A DNA stretch of 64,000 bases from JACMLC01 sp963720235. Its GTDB lineage: Bacteria > Acidobacteriota > Blastocatellia > Pyrinomonadales > Pyrinomonadaceae. Where the stretch lies: the NCBI GenBank assembly GCA_963720235.1, contig OY970389.1:2294001-2358000 (forward strand), read 5' to 3'. Under the pieces are notes generated by a model that searched no databases, was not told the DNA's origin, and was given only the letters and a program-made list of their open reading frames with translations. The translations under genes were made by a program, and so were the position numbers. Below, piece after piece: positions 51,746-61,223 of the stretch (positions are counted from its first letter, which is position 1; each line of letters opens with the position of its first letter).

Positions 51746-53815
51746 ATGAAAATTCTCAAGCTGTTTGTCCTTACGTTCTTTGCTGCGTCGTTAGTCGCCT
51801 CGCTCTCAATAACGCCAGCCGTTAAAAGCCAGTCAGGCCCGACAGAAGCCCCTGCGGGTTTCGATAACCAGACCAACGGTTTCACGACACAGGCCGAATT
51901 CTTAGCCGACAAAGCTACATTTGAATCTCAAGAGCAAATCGCTGACGGACTGGGGCCGGTTTACAACGCGCAGTCATGCGCAGAGTGTCATCAGAACCCT
52001 GTCTCCGGCGGCATCAGTCAAGTCTTCGAGTTGCGCGCCGGGCATAGCGGGCCGGACGGAACATTTGTGGAGGCTCCCGGCGGCTCGCTCATTCAAGCCC
52101 GCGCGACCAACGCGGAAATTCAAGAGCGGATACCTGATGGCCCCAGAATCATCTGCTCTAAGAACGGCGACCAAATCTTCGTCATGGGTTTCGACGGCGG
52201 CCAGTACGGTCAGGTCGCCAACGACCCGACGGGCGTTAACTTCGCCAGCTTCTCGCCCGACACGACGAAGATTCTTTTCTCAAAAACTGTGGGCGGCATT
52301 AAGCAGATTTTCGTGATGGATGTGGACGGCACAAACCAGATTCAACTGACCAGTGACCCGACCTCATCCTCGCTCCGCCCGGTCTGGTCGCCAGACGGGA
52401 CGACCATCGCGTTTGCCAACAACAGTTCGGCGGGCTTTCAAATCTGGACGATGAACCCGGACGGCACTAACAAAGTGAACCGGACTAATGACGGCATCGG
52501 CGGCAACGATTTTCCGGCATGGTCGCCAGACAGCAGTAAGATAGCATTTCAGAGACTGAACGGCTCGAAAACCGATGTCTGGGTGATGAACGCAGACGGC
52601 AGCGGCCAGACGAACCTGACCAACACGACAGGCTTCTTCTTCAACGGCAATCCTTCATGGTCGCCGGACGGGACGATGATTACCTTCGCGAGCACGCGTG
52701 ACGGCAACTCTGAGATATACAAGATGACCTCTACGGGAGCATCGCAGACGCGGCTGACGAACCATTCTTCAAACGACGGCGCGCCCGCTTGGTCGCCCGA
52801 CGGAGACCTTATCGCCTTTCACAGTACACGTCAGGGAGGCTCTTTCAAAATTTTCACGATGGCAACTGACGGCAGCAACCAGACACAAATTCTCAGGCAA
52901 GGGTTTTCCTCTTTTTCCAACCCGCAGTGGTCATCCGATTCCGGCGAGAACGTGCGCACCTTCCGCGCCTCACTCAACATTCTCGGTGATGGTTTTGTAG
53001 AGGCTACTGATGACGCAACGCTTCTCTCTATTCGTGACAATCAGCCGGTAGAGATGCGCGGCACAGCCATCTCAGTGCCACTCCTGGAAGCTCCGGGCCA
53101 GACGCGCATCGGACGTTTCGGCTGGAAAAATTCTATCGCCAGCCTGCTCACTTTCTCGGCTGCGGCATATCAGGCGGAGATGGGAATCACAAGCCCTCTG
53201 CGCCCGATGGAATCGAGTTCGCTTGGGCGTTCTGTGATGTCTTTTGACCCTGTGCTTGACCCGGAAGATTCAGGCGGAGCGCAGGGTTTTGGTGAAGATG
53301 TCGAAGCCTTCGCGCGTTTCATGCGTTCGACCAAAGTTCCGCCGCGTGACCGCAACCTCGTGCCTGTGGATGCAACTGACCCCGGCTCGATACTCTTTGA
53401 CCAGTTGAGTTGTTCGGTCTGCCACGTGCGCACGATTACCACGACGCCCAATGCAGGCACTGTGCTCAACGGCGGGACATTCATAGTGCCTGCCGCACTT
53501 GCCAACAAGACGTTCCACCCGTTCAGCGATTTTCTCCTGCACGATATAGGAACCGGAGACGGCATTGTCGAAACCAATGGCGAGTTAACCAGAAACATGG
53601 TACGCACGCCGCCGCTCTGGGGATTGAGAACGCGTGACAGGCTGATGCATGACGGTGGTTCAAGCAGCCCGCCCACAAATAGCGGAGCGCAGTCCTTTAC
53701 CATGAACGAAGCAATCATGCGTCATGGCGGACAGGCAGCATCAAGCAGAACTGCCTTTCAATCATTGACGCCGATTCAGAAATCGCAGTTGTTCAAGTTC
53801 CTCAAATCACTATGA
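51746..53815 (+). CDS. Di-haem oxidoreductase (DUF1111-like) with an inserted TolB-like propeller
   Basis: The ATG at 51746 follows AAGGAGGAAAC. The 689-residue product has a signal peptide (LFVLTFFAASLVASLSITPA). Residues 30-140 are the first part of a di-haem oxidoreductase: GLGPVYNAQSCAECHQNPVS with the first haem site, GISQVFELRAGH, APGGSLIQARATN. Residues 140-410 are six PD40/TolB-type repeats (SWSPDGTMITFASTRDGNSE, DVWVMNADGSGQTNLT). The oxidoreductase then resumes at ENVRTFRASLNILGDGFVEA, with the second site CSVCH (in LSCSVCHVRT) and LRTRDRLMHDGGS. The propeller is thus nested inside the haem domain. It should be a periplasmic redox protein; the partner is unknown. Confidence 0.88.
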   Translation: MKILKLFVLTFFAASLVASLSITPAVKSQSGPTEAPAGFDNQTNGFTTQAEFLADKATFESQEQIADGLGPVYNAQSCAECHQNPVSGGISQVFELRAGHSGPDGTFVEAPGGSLIQARATNAEIQERIPDGPRIICSKNGDQIFVMGFDGGQYGQVANDPTGVNFASFSPDTTKILFSKTVGGIKQIFVMDVDGTNQIQLTSDPTSSSLRPVWSPDGTTIAFANNSSAGFQIWTMNPDGTNKVNRTNDGIGGNDFPAWSPDSSKIAFQRLNGSKTDVWVMNADGSGQTNLTNTTGFFFNGNPSWSPDGTMITFASTRDGNSEIYKMTSTGASQTRLTNHSSNDGAPAWSPDGDLIAFHSTRQGGSFKIFTMATDGSNQTQILRQGFSSFSNPQWSSDSGENVRTFRASLNILGDGFVEATDDATLLSIRDNQPVEMRGTAISVPLLEAPGQTRIGRFGWKNSIASLLTFSAAAYQAEMGITSPLRPMESSSLGRSVMSFDPVLDPEDSGGAQGFGEDVEAFARFMRSTKVPPRDRNLVPVDATDPGSILFDQLSCSVCHVRTITTTPNAGTVLNGGTFIVPAALANKTFHPFSDFLLHDIGTGDGIVETNGELTRNMVRTPPLWGLRTRDRLMHDGGSSSPPTNSGAQSFTMNEAIMRHGGQAASSRTAFQSLTPIQKSQLFKFLKSL

Positions 53816-53827
53816 CGGAGTGATGAA

Positions 53828-53902
53828 GCCTTGCACATTTATTTAGAAGAGACTGCATAATTCTTTGAATTTATGCATTCCCTTTGAATAAATGTGCAAG
53901 GC
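53828..53902. terminator. Nested inverted repeat, probable terminator
   Basis: GCCTTGCACATTTATT and AATAAATGTGCAAGGC are exact inverted copies of 16 bases. Between them TGCATAATTC/GAATTTATGCA forms a second stem. It lies 13 bases after the di-haem stop. It could equally be a small mobile palindrome. Confidence 0.65.
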
Positions 53903-54075
53903 CATTCTGCTATACAGTAGGAATGTGGCCCAATTTAAATCGCCACTTTTTCTCACCCGCCCGGCGCACTTTTTGTCTCCAGACAACATCATAATAGTCC
54001 ATCAGCTTGACGAGGCCAGCCATGGTCGGTTATTGCCTCAGTTCAGGCTATTTTCTTTTTTTCAGAGGATTATTT

Positions 54076-55302
54076 GTGAAAGAAAAAAGTGGCCGGAACG
54101 CACTCCTGATCTCAAGCATCATTTTCGTGGTCGTGGTTGCCTTATTGTTAATCCTGCCGGGCTTGAAAAAGCGCGGGCGAAACAGTTACATCAGCTATCT
54201 GCCGTCGCCACCGGCTGCGGAAGCCGCTGAAGTAAACGCCTGGACTCAGGCCGTGCAAAAGGTCAAAGAGGACAGAGGGGAGCCAGTTGGCAAGCAAGCC
54301 AAAGTGGAGACTCCTGCGCAGTTGCGGCACTACAGCGACACGCGCCGCTTTCTCGCAGTGCAATACGCAGAGTGGCGACAACATCAGTTTGAAACCCCGA
54401 AAGATTTTGCTGATCTCGCTCGTCTGCTCAAGCGCGGCGAGATGGTGGAATTGCGACCCGTCACAAAAAATTACATTCTCTTCGGCGTGGGCGGTAGCGC
54501 AGACAAAGAGCCTTTCACGCGCTATGCAGATCCTCAAAGGATAACACTCTATGGCGAAGCCGAGCTCTGGCAGGAGTACGCACGGATAACGGAATCGGGA
54601 ACAAATCTTGAACACGAAATCGCCAACCTCAAGCGAGAAATTAATTCTCTGGAGAAGCGCGAGAAGGCACAGCGCGTTAAGTTGCAATCTGAGATTGCAG
54701 AGAAGCAGAAAGCTCTTAAAGCCGAGCGTTCACATAAAGAGTTTCTCGACCGCTATTACGGTAATGATAAAACCCGCAGCCTGCTTTTTACAGCCTACGG
54801 GTCGCTGGATAGTTTTGCGAAAAGCATGCCTGATAGGACATACAATATTAATGACGGGCGTTCGCGGCAGGAGATGAAAGTTCGGATGCTCAGTTCCTTA
54901 AGGCCCGAAGCTCTGAAAGTTATGGAAGAGGTCGCAGCCGCCTACCGTGAGAAGTTTGACAGGCCGCTGCCGTTGTCATCGCTGGTGCGGCCAGACGAGT
55001 ACCAGCACGCTTTGAGTAAAGTGAACCCCAACGCCACGCGTATGGAGACGCCGCCACACTCGACCGGGCTGGCCTTTGACATCTACAACAAGTTCATGAC
55101 AGCCGAAGAGCAGTCGTTTGTCATGGCCTACCTTGCGCGGTTGAAGGACGCGGGCCGAATCGAAGTCCTGCGCGAGAACCGGGACCATTACCATGTCTTC
55201 GCTTTCATCGACGGGGCAAGGCCGGACGAAGTGTTAATCAGCGCGTCTCTGGGCAAAACCAAAGCGCCGAAAACTGCGAAGGAAGCAGACCAGAGTGAGT
55301 AA
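54076..55302 (+). CDS. DUF5715-like (peptidase M15-like) membrane-anchored protein
   Basis: The start is taken as GTG at 54076 (VKEKSGRNALLISSIIFVVV), with AGAGG seven bases upstream; an ATG at 54007 is the alternative and adds 23 hydrophobic residues. The 408-residue product has one N-terminal membrane segment. Residues 180-250 form a coiled coil (LEHEIANLKREINSLEKREK). The C-terminal domain (SSLVRPDEYQHALSKVNPNA, PPHSTGLAFDIYNKF, RENRDHYHVFAF) carries the S/H, D and H residues of M15/DUF5715 metallopeptidases. It may cut peptidoglycan peptides in the periplasm. It lies between the di-haem gene and the peroxiredoxin on the same strand. Confidence 0.82.
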   Translation: MKEKSGRNALLISSIIFVVVVALLLILPGLKKRGRNSYISYLPSPPAAEAAEVNAWTQAVQKVKEDRGEPVGKQAKVETPAQLRHYSDTRRFLAVQYAEWRQHQFETPKDFADLARLLKRGEMVELRPVTKNYILFGVGGSADKEPFTRYADPQRITLYGEAELWQEYARITESGTNLEHEIANLKREINSLEKREKAQRVKLQSEIAEKQKALKAERSHKEFLDRYYGNDKTRSLLFTAYGSLDSFAKSMPDRTYNINDGRSRQEMKVRMLSSLRPEALKVMEEVAAAYREKFDRPLPLSSLVRPDEYQHALSKVNPNATRMETPPHSTGLAFDIYNKFMTAEEQSFVMAYLARLKDAGRIEVLRENRDHYHVFAFIDGARPDEVLISASLGKTKAPKTAKEADQSE

Positions 55303-55426
55303 TGAGCATCGTCCATTTAAGGCTCGTTTGAAGTCTTGTTGTTTTGGCCCAGTGTTATGGAATAATGAGCACGAATAAAAGAGACCGCAAGTCTCCAACA
55401 AAGCAGAAAGAATTGAGGCGCATTTT

Positions 55427-56038
<612 letters not shown>

Positions 56039-56075
56039 AAAAAGCGTTACTCTCTTCAAGAACTGCGAGGTCGGC

Positions 56076-57797
56076 CTACTGCCCGGAGGCTCCTGCCTTC
56101 CTGAGCAGTTCAATGACATCCGATTGATTATTAATTTCCGCCCATGTCAGTGCGCTGCGACTGTCTCTGTCTTTAACATCCACACTGGCTCCCTTATTGA
56201 TTAACAGGCGCACAATCTCCGCATGCCCCTGTGCTGCCGCACGTATCAGCGCCGTCCGTCCGTTATTGTCTGTCAGGTTTACATCCGCGCCTTTTTCCAG
56301 CAGGACTCTGGTTGTTTCCTTGTGGTCGCCGCGCGCAGACTCCATCAGAGCGGTTGAGCCTGTACTATCTCTGGCATCCACCTCGGCCCCTTTGCTCAAC
56401 AGCTTCTGGCTAATGTTGTTACTGCCCCTTGAGGCTGCATTAATCAACGCCGTCCTTCCCCTCGCGTCTTTTGTATCGGGATTCATCCCCGCGGCAAGAA
56501 ATAATTCGACCAACCCTGTGTCTCCTTCTTCCACGACCTTTGTAAATGCAGCTTCGCTGAAAGGGATACTCTTTTGCTCAAGTCTCGCACGTGCAGCCAA
56601 CTCATCATCACCCGGTAGCGGCGAGCTTTTGACATTGGCCGTTGGCGAGGGACTCGGTGTCGAGAGCGGGCTGCTCCCCGTCACCGGACTGTTAGTTTGC
56701 GCACGCCTATTCGTATCACGACCTGAAAATAGGAGATAACCCATAGCCGAGAGGGCAACCAGCCCCGCAATCAAAACGGCTCCAACTATCCACCGCTTTC
56801 CACTTCTCTCTTGCTTTCCGGCGACCCAAGTTTCTTCGGGAACGGGAACCACCACACGCACTCCGGCCTGTTTGTTCGACACAACCGGAGCATTCATCGT
56901 GGCCTGATTTTCAGGCAAACTCACTTTAGTAGTTTCATCTACTGTTCTCATCGGAACAGTCTGTGCCGTGCGCGGAGCGAGGTTGTGCAATTCCTCGCGC
57001 ATCATGGAAGCAGTGCGCGGTCGGTTATCAATATTGAGAGCCATCGCACGCATCAGCGACGCCGATACAGGAGTTGCGATTTCTTCTTTTATCTCATCCG
57101 CCGGTTGCAATGGATCGGGCTGACCATTCACTACCGCGCTGGCGCGCAACAGCGCATCTGGAGGCCGAACACCTGTGAGCAGATGATAGAGAGTAGCTCC
57201 GAGTGAATAGAGATCACTGCGCTCATCTGTGCCGGTTCCCTGCATCTGTTCGAGCGGCGAATAATTCAGAGAGAAGCCGAGCAGGCTTTTATTTTCGGTG
57301 CGGGTCATATGGCCTGCGCTGCCTTTGGCGAGTCCGAAATCGAGCAGGACGATATGATTGCGAGAGATAAGCTTGAGATTCGCCGGCTTGATGTCTCAAT
57401 GCAGCACAGGCGGGTCTAGGCTGTGCAAGTATTCGAGCGCATCCAGTAATTGATTGGCCCAGCCTAGCACTTCGGCAGGCGAAAAAGCGTGTCCTTGTTG
57501 TTCAAGCATCTTGCCCAGATCATCACCGGGGATAAACTCCATCACCAGAAACAATCCTTCTGCTTCGCTGAAATGGTCCAGCACTTTCGGCAACGCCGGA
57601 TGACGCAGGTTTGCCAGCAAGCGTGCCTCACGCTCGAAGGCGCGCCTCAGTTCATCCGTTTCGACGAGAGTTTCTTTTATGGCTAGTGTTCGACTGAGCC
57701 GCTCATCAATGGCTTCATAGACGGCCCCCATGCCGCCGCGACCAAACGGGCGGACGATGCGGTATCTGTGCTGAAGAATGGTATCTGTAGTTAACAT
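56076..57797 (-). pseudogene. Ser/Thr protein kinase with C-terminal ankyrin repeats, stop codon in the HRD motif
   Basis: The frame from 57797 (MLTTDTILQHRYRIVRPFGR) to 56076 is open except for one TGA at 57396-57398. The kinase shows the glycine loop FGRGGMGAVYEA, AIKET with the Lys, PVLH-TGA-DIKPANLKL, where the stop replaces the Arg of HRD, LLDFGLA, and YSPLEQMQGTGTDERSDLYS. A membrane segment (IVGAVLIAGLVALSAMGYLL) follows, then a linker and five ankyrin repeats (RTALIRAAAQGHAEIVRLLI and others) outside the membrane. CGA to TGA is a single transition, so decay or a base error is likely. Relatives are Pkn-type regulatory kinases. The gene converges with the peroxiredoxin. Confidence 0.8.
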
Positions 57798-57804
57798 GTC
57801 TCTC

Positions 57805-57902
57805 GGCTTTGTTGCAAAAATCAGAAAGCACACAAGATAGAGTTAGGCCAAATGACACTAGTCATAAATGTTGTTGGAATACCCTGCTTTTGCAACAAAG
57901 CC
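57805..57902. mobile_element. 98-base MITE with IS5/IS903-like ends
   Basis: GGCTTTGTTGCAAAAATCAG at the left and CTGCTTTTGCAACAAAGCC at the right are near-exact inverted copies (one change, one missing base). The sequence resembles the terminal repeats of the IS903 group of the IS5 family. There is no coding capacity between them. No clear target duplication is visible. It lies between the kinase start and a fragment of an attC arm. Confidence 0.7.
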
Positions 57903-57917
57903 AATGAGTTGATAGAT
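57903..57917 (-). other. Fragment of an attC arm
   Basis: AATGAGTTGATAGAT is the end of a right arm (consensus AATGAGTTGTTAGAT) cut off by the right end of the 98-base element. The rest of the site is gone. Confidence 0.5.
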
Positions 57918-58011
57918 TGCGTCTTTCACTTAGCTGGCGGATGCCTCAGACACTTGCCACAATAAAATTCGCGTTTGCGCGAGTGTAAGTGAGCGGGCTT
58001 CTTCGTTATTA

Positions 58012-58711
58012 TCAAAGGCTGCGGCACATCTCTGTTCCCCATGGTGTGCTGGTGACCCGTTCAATGCTTGACTTCATCTCGGCGAAATTCCAGTCCTTGC
58101 GTTGTAAGATTGACCCATCCGCGTACTCCACACGATTGATGACAACTTTTTCCTCGAAAAGTTTTCCAGATTTTTTAGTCAAGCTATCCACACTGACCAC
58201 ATCGCCCGCGCCCAGCACACTGAAGACCTGCAATTCTCTCTCTTTGCCCGGCTTTATCTTCGCGCCGCAAAGAAATTGTCTGCGTACCACATTCGCCGGA
58301 TTCGACAGACTCTTTGAATTGATATTCCCAGTACACAATCTCTATGTTTTGTGTATGGGCATTTCTGATTGTAGTCTGGTACAGATAGCCGTCAACGTGA
58401 GTTATTGAGGGTGACAGAGATTCCTGCACGTTCTTTTCCAGAGCCGCGCTGCGCGCGTCAATGGTTTGGGTATTCGGGTCTGGAGCGCCTACGATGCCCT
58501 GTGGCCTCGGATTTCGTTGAGCGATTTTTTTCGCCTCGGCCATATCCGGCGCGGGAGCGATAGTCGTGGCATTCAGTTTCTTGATTGCCTGACGGCTCCT
58601 GGAATATTTGAAATTGAGCACCAACACCAAAGAATCTTCCTGTGTGACGACGGCAACCAGACCGTGCGGAAGAGATGTTAGGAGAAGCGAGAAGAGTAAG
58701 AGAGTTCTCAT
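58012..58711 (-). pseudogene. Small secreted protein of unknown function, frameshifted
   Basis: The first frame (from 58711) gives a signal peptide (LLLFSLLLTSLPHGLVAVVT) and about 130 residues up to EIVYWEYQFKES. The second frame then continues with SNPANVVRRQFLCGAKIKPG, KERELQVFSVLGAGDVVSVD and ends RVTSTPWGTEMCRSL. The change needs one base more or less near 58300-58330. Together they would give a protein of about 230 residues. I recognise no family; YADGSILQRKDWNFAEMKSS is the best-conserved-looking part. Confidence 0.65.
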
Positions 58712-58744
58712 GTTTTGTCTCCAGTGAGATGCGAGTCAAGAAAA

Positions 58745-59284
58745 TTATTCCTCTGATTTTTTGTTTTGAAAATTAAAACGCCGCCGGAGTTTTGTTTGTA
58801 AACTATTCCGGGGACGGTCATAGTTTTCAACCTGCATTAATAATTCATCCAAATCTTCGCCGCCCGAACGTCTTGTCTTTAGATACAACAAAGCCATCGC
58901 TATTGCCGCGAATGTACAAAGGAGTATATCGAGCGGCAGCCACAAAAGCTTGTAAATGTTATCAACCAAATCCTGCAAATCTTCGTTAGCCGGAAATCCC
59001 TGTGCTATTAAAACAGAATTTATCAGAAAAGCTATGATCACCGTCAGACACAAAGGAGCTAAATATTGTAAAGCTAAAATTGCCAGAAGCGAACGCCTTG
59101 AGCGTTTCGTCAACTCTCATGAGCGTTTCATGCCCTGACGGCCTGACAATCTTTCAACAAGCATCGCCGGAGTGGCTAGAGAGAGTTTGAATATCACAAA
59201 GATGCGCGGAATGATAAACAAAACCATTCCCACAAAAAACAATATGTTGATAACCAATTGTTTGATCTTGTTCCGCAGCTTCAT
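58745..59284 (-). pseudogene. Small membrane protein with an in-frame TGA at a probable Trp codon
   Basis: From the ATG at 59284 the frame reads MKLRNKIKQLVINILFFVGM, then ATPAMLVERLSGRQGMKRS, then TGA (59117-59119), then ELTKRSRRSLLAILALQYLA and two more membrane segments up to 58745. The context KRS-stop-ELTKxS is the RSWELTKG-type motif of integral membrane proteins related to the GPDPase membrane domain, so TGA most likely replaces TGG (Trp). Without it the protein has about 179 residues and four membrane segments. It overlaps the upstream fragment in ATGA and is therefore coupled to it. Confidence 0.65.
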
Positions 59285-59682
59285 CTCACCTTAGCCGCAA
59301 GGAAAGAGAAGTCTTCGGGCAACAAATGAGACCTGTCATCTTCAGATGAATAAGCAGCGTCATAGCAACGTATGAAAGGCGGGTCACTCATCTCAGGCGC
59401 AACCTTGCGGTAAAACTCGACCTCTTGGCTGTTAAGTTCAGAAGAGATGGCTTGTGATAAATTAGGCCGAGAGACTTTGAGGAACAGCGTAGAAGGTGCA
59501 GACGCGGGAATATCCATCGAATAGCCAACCTCAAGGCGAGACACAACCGAGACCACCAGCGTTTTCGTTAATATATTCTTGACGCCGATCACCTTGCCAT
59601 ATTCAAGACAGCCATTTTTACGAAGCCCACCTGTCAGCCACTTTGGTGTTATCTGTTCAGGCGCCGTTATCACATCCTCCAT
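59281..59682 (-). pseudogene. N-terminal fragment of a phosphotransferase (APH/ecdysteroid-kinase-like)
   Basis: The 133-codon frame resembles the N-lobe of phosphotransferase enzyme family kinases: ITPKWLTGGLRKNGCLEYGK, VGYSMDIPASAPSTLFLKVS with the ATP-binding Lys, EVEFYRKVAPEMSDPPFIRC, YDAAYSSEDDRSHLLPEDF. It ends FSFLAAKVR just where the family would go on (LLLEDLS...) to the catalytic HGD. The reading is cut and overlaps the membrane protein start. It is thus a second truncated phosphotransferase besides 38400-38606. Confidence 0.65.
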
Positions 59683-60062
59683 TTATTCTTTTTATCATGT
59701 TAGTGGATGGGGCAGAAGCCTAACGCCGTGGTCAGCGGGCGCGGCGCACTGATTTGAAATAATCCTAGCTCGAAAGCTGAGCATCAGTATGGTGGAACGG
59801 GCAACCGACCTATGTGGTGGGGTGTGCAAACGCGGCTCGCGTGCTGATGAGGCTTGCCATGAAGCCAAGTGCTGATGAGGCAAGGATTGGCGTCGCCTTA
59901 AAGGCGACGCCAACGAACTGGCCCAAGACCGCTCTCGTCTGTGTACTGAGGTGGCCTATGTCTGTTGATCTGCGACCGTCCGGGCCAGCACAAACGTCGC
60001 ACACATCTGTGACCTCGGCATGCCCTGCTCATGGGCTGCTTCAGCGACCTCGTGATGAGTGA
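59683..60062. other. Stretch with half an attC and a strong hairpin
   Basis: GCCTAACGCCGTGGTCAGCG at 59718 starts with a perfect attC end box but belongs to another arm type than the rest, and no partner arm is found. At 59887-59913 TTGGCGTCGCC and GGCGACGCCAA form an 11-base-pair hairpin. An 82-codon plus-strand frame (59814-60062) and an opposing frame both look non-coding. The composition differs from the neighbours. Confidence 0.4.
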
Positions 60063-60839
60063 TCAGGCGAAGAGATAGTGAAAAGGTCGAAACAGCTTGA
60101 TTGGCGTGCTATTGATCTCACTCAACTGGCCGCTCCAAACACCATCGTACAGCGACTTCAGATCCCTTCGGTCGTCATCGGTGAGTCGGCTATTATTGCC
60201 GTAGTTCATAATGGAGAAAGGATTGTGTTCTCCAAAGACCAAGCTCGGCCACGGAGTCTCTAACTCCGGCGCAAAGAAATGCCGCAGGCCGAATATGTGA
60301 CCAATCTCATGCGCCAAGGTTTCCACCTGCTCATCCCTGCTTTGTTCAAACATCGTCGGGAAAATGTAGAGTTGATGCCGCCCCGCATCAGGAAAAAAGG
60401 CTTGAGCGAGTGTGCATCCTTGAGGGGTGCAGTCCGGGAATCGTTCCATGACGATCTCATAGTCGGAGTTGTCAGGATTTTCGTCGAAGCGGATTGGAGC
60501 TGCGTCCCCCCACGCTGTAATGGCTTCAGCCAGCAACTCCCTGACCCTCAACTCAACGGCTGCGGGTTGCTGGAAGAAATTTAGCGAAGCCTCATTGAAT
60601 CTCCATCGGAGAACCATATTCTTCTCCCAAAGTGGGATGAACCCATCGGTCGCATCAAGGACAATCTCAAACGGAGTCTTTCTGCGGGCGCGGTAGTCAG
60701 TCCTGCAAATCACGCCTTTTCTAAGCACGTGAACTTGAGAGTCCGTTATGTGGGCCAGTTCTTCCTCTGGTCTCAAGGCGAATAAATCACGCTCGTCTGC
60801 ATCTTGTTCCTGGGTTTCGTTTTTCGGCGTGTTGTCCAT
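60063..60839 (-). CDS. Matrixin-like zinc metalloprotease, cassette gene
   Basis: The ATG at 60839 follows AGAGGAAAGC. The 258-residue product has the metzincin signature HEIGHIFGLRHFF (three zinc His and the catalytic Glu) and, 25 residues on, the Met-turn SIMNYG. This matches matrixin-type (M10A) proteases. FRFNEASLNF-like sequence (LRWRFNEASLNFF) and EAITAWGDAAPIRFDE resemble the N-terminal strand and helix of that fold. There is no signal peptide or cysteine-switch propeptide; the first 40 residues are acidic. It may be delivered by another route or act inside the cell. The attC at 61112 lies upstream. Confidence 0.85.
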   Translation of the reverse strand: MDNTPKNETQEQDADERDLFALRPEEELAHITDSQVHVLRKGVICRTDYRARRKTPFEIVLDATDGFIPLWEKNMVLRWRFNEASLNFFQQPAAVELRVRELLAEAITAWGDAAPIRFDENPDNSDYEIVMERFPDCTPQGCTLAQAFFPDAGRHQLYIFPTMFEQSRDEQVETLAHEIGHIFGLRHFFAPELETPWPSLVFGEHNPFSIMNYGNNSRLTDDDRRDLKSLYDGVWSGQLSEINSTPIKLFRPFHYLFA

Positions 60840-61111
60840 TGCTTTCCTCTAACTGCATTTATTGTTGCCAGTGGGATGTGTCTTGGCCTTTCCAGACTTC
60901 CTGCGTCAGTGCAGGAAATGGTGCGGCCAATGCAGCAGCTCTATCTACAAGCAGCTCGATTTTTCGTTCTTCTCATCATTTCCGATGTTCGATTACATAC
61001 GAAGTTCCTCCCTGTTCAAGATATAAGTTCTTCAAAGTACTACGATCTTTGAAACAGCTATAAACTATATGACGTTTGCGCTTAATTCGTTTCAGCTATA
61101 CTAACGCAAAA
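60840..61111. other. Gene-free stretch
   Basis: About 270 bases between the metalloprotease start and the attC at 61112 contain no gene. The promoter for the protease should lie here. It is the longest non-coding leader of any cassette in the right-hand group. Confidence 0.4.
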
Positions 61112-61223
61112 ATCTAACGCCCGAATTGAGCCGCCGCCCGAAGATACTACACCACCTGACCGAAGCGAATAAACGGTGATGAGAGACAAGCTGAGGGCGG
61201 TCGGGTTCAATGAGTTGTTATGC
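61112..61223 (-). other. attC recombination site
   Basis: The left end ATCTAAC, with arm GCCCGAATTGAGCCGCCGCC, is mirrored by GGGCGGTCGGGTTCAATGAG and TTGTTATGC. The TAA stop of the DUF6624 gene lies inside the right end box. Confidence 0.87.

Noticed and set aside
57396..57398. The kinase TGA as a second selenocysteine codon
   Set aside because: No hairpin with a G-bearing loop at 16-37 bases follows, and relatives have Arg, not Cys, at this place. A point mutation or base error is simpler.
59117..59119. The membrane protein TGA as evidence that TGA codes Trp in this organism
   Set aside because: Many intact genes in the window end with TGA and would run on into non-coding sequence if it were read as Trp.
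59814..60062. 82-codon plus-strand open frame
   Set aside because: It overlaps an opposing frame and a strong hairpin, has no ribosome site and ends at the stop of the metalloprotease gene; coding is not supported.
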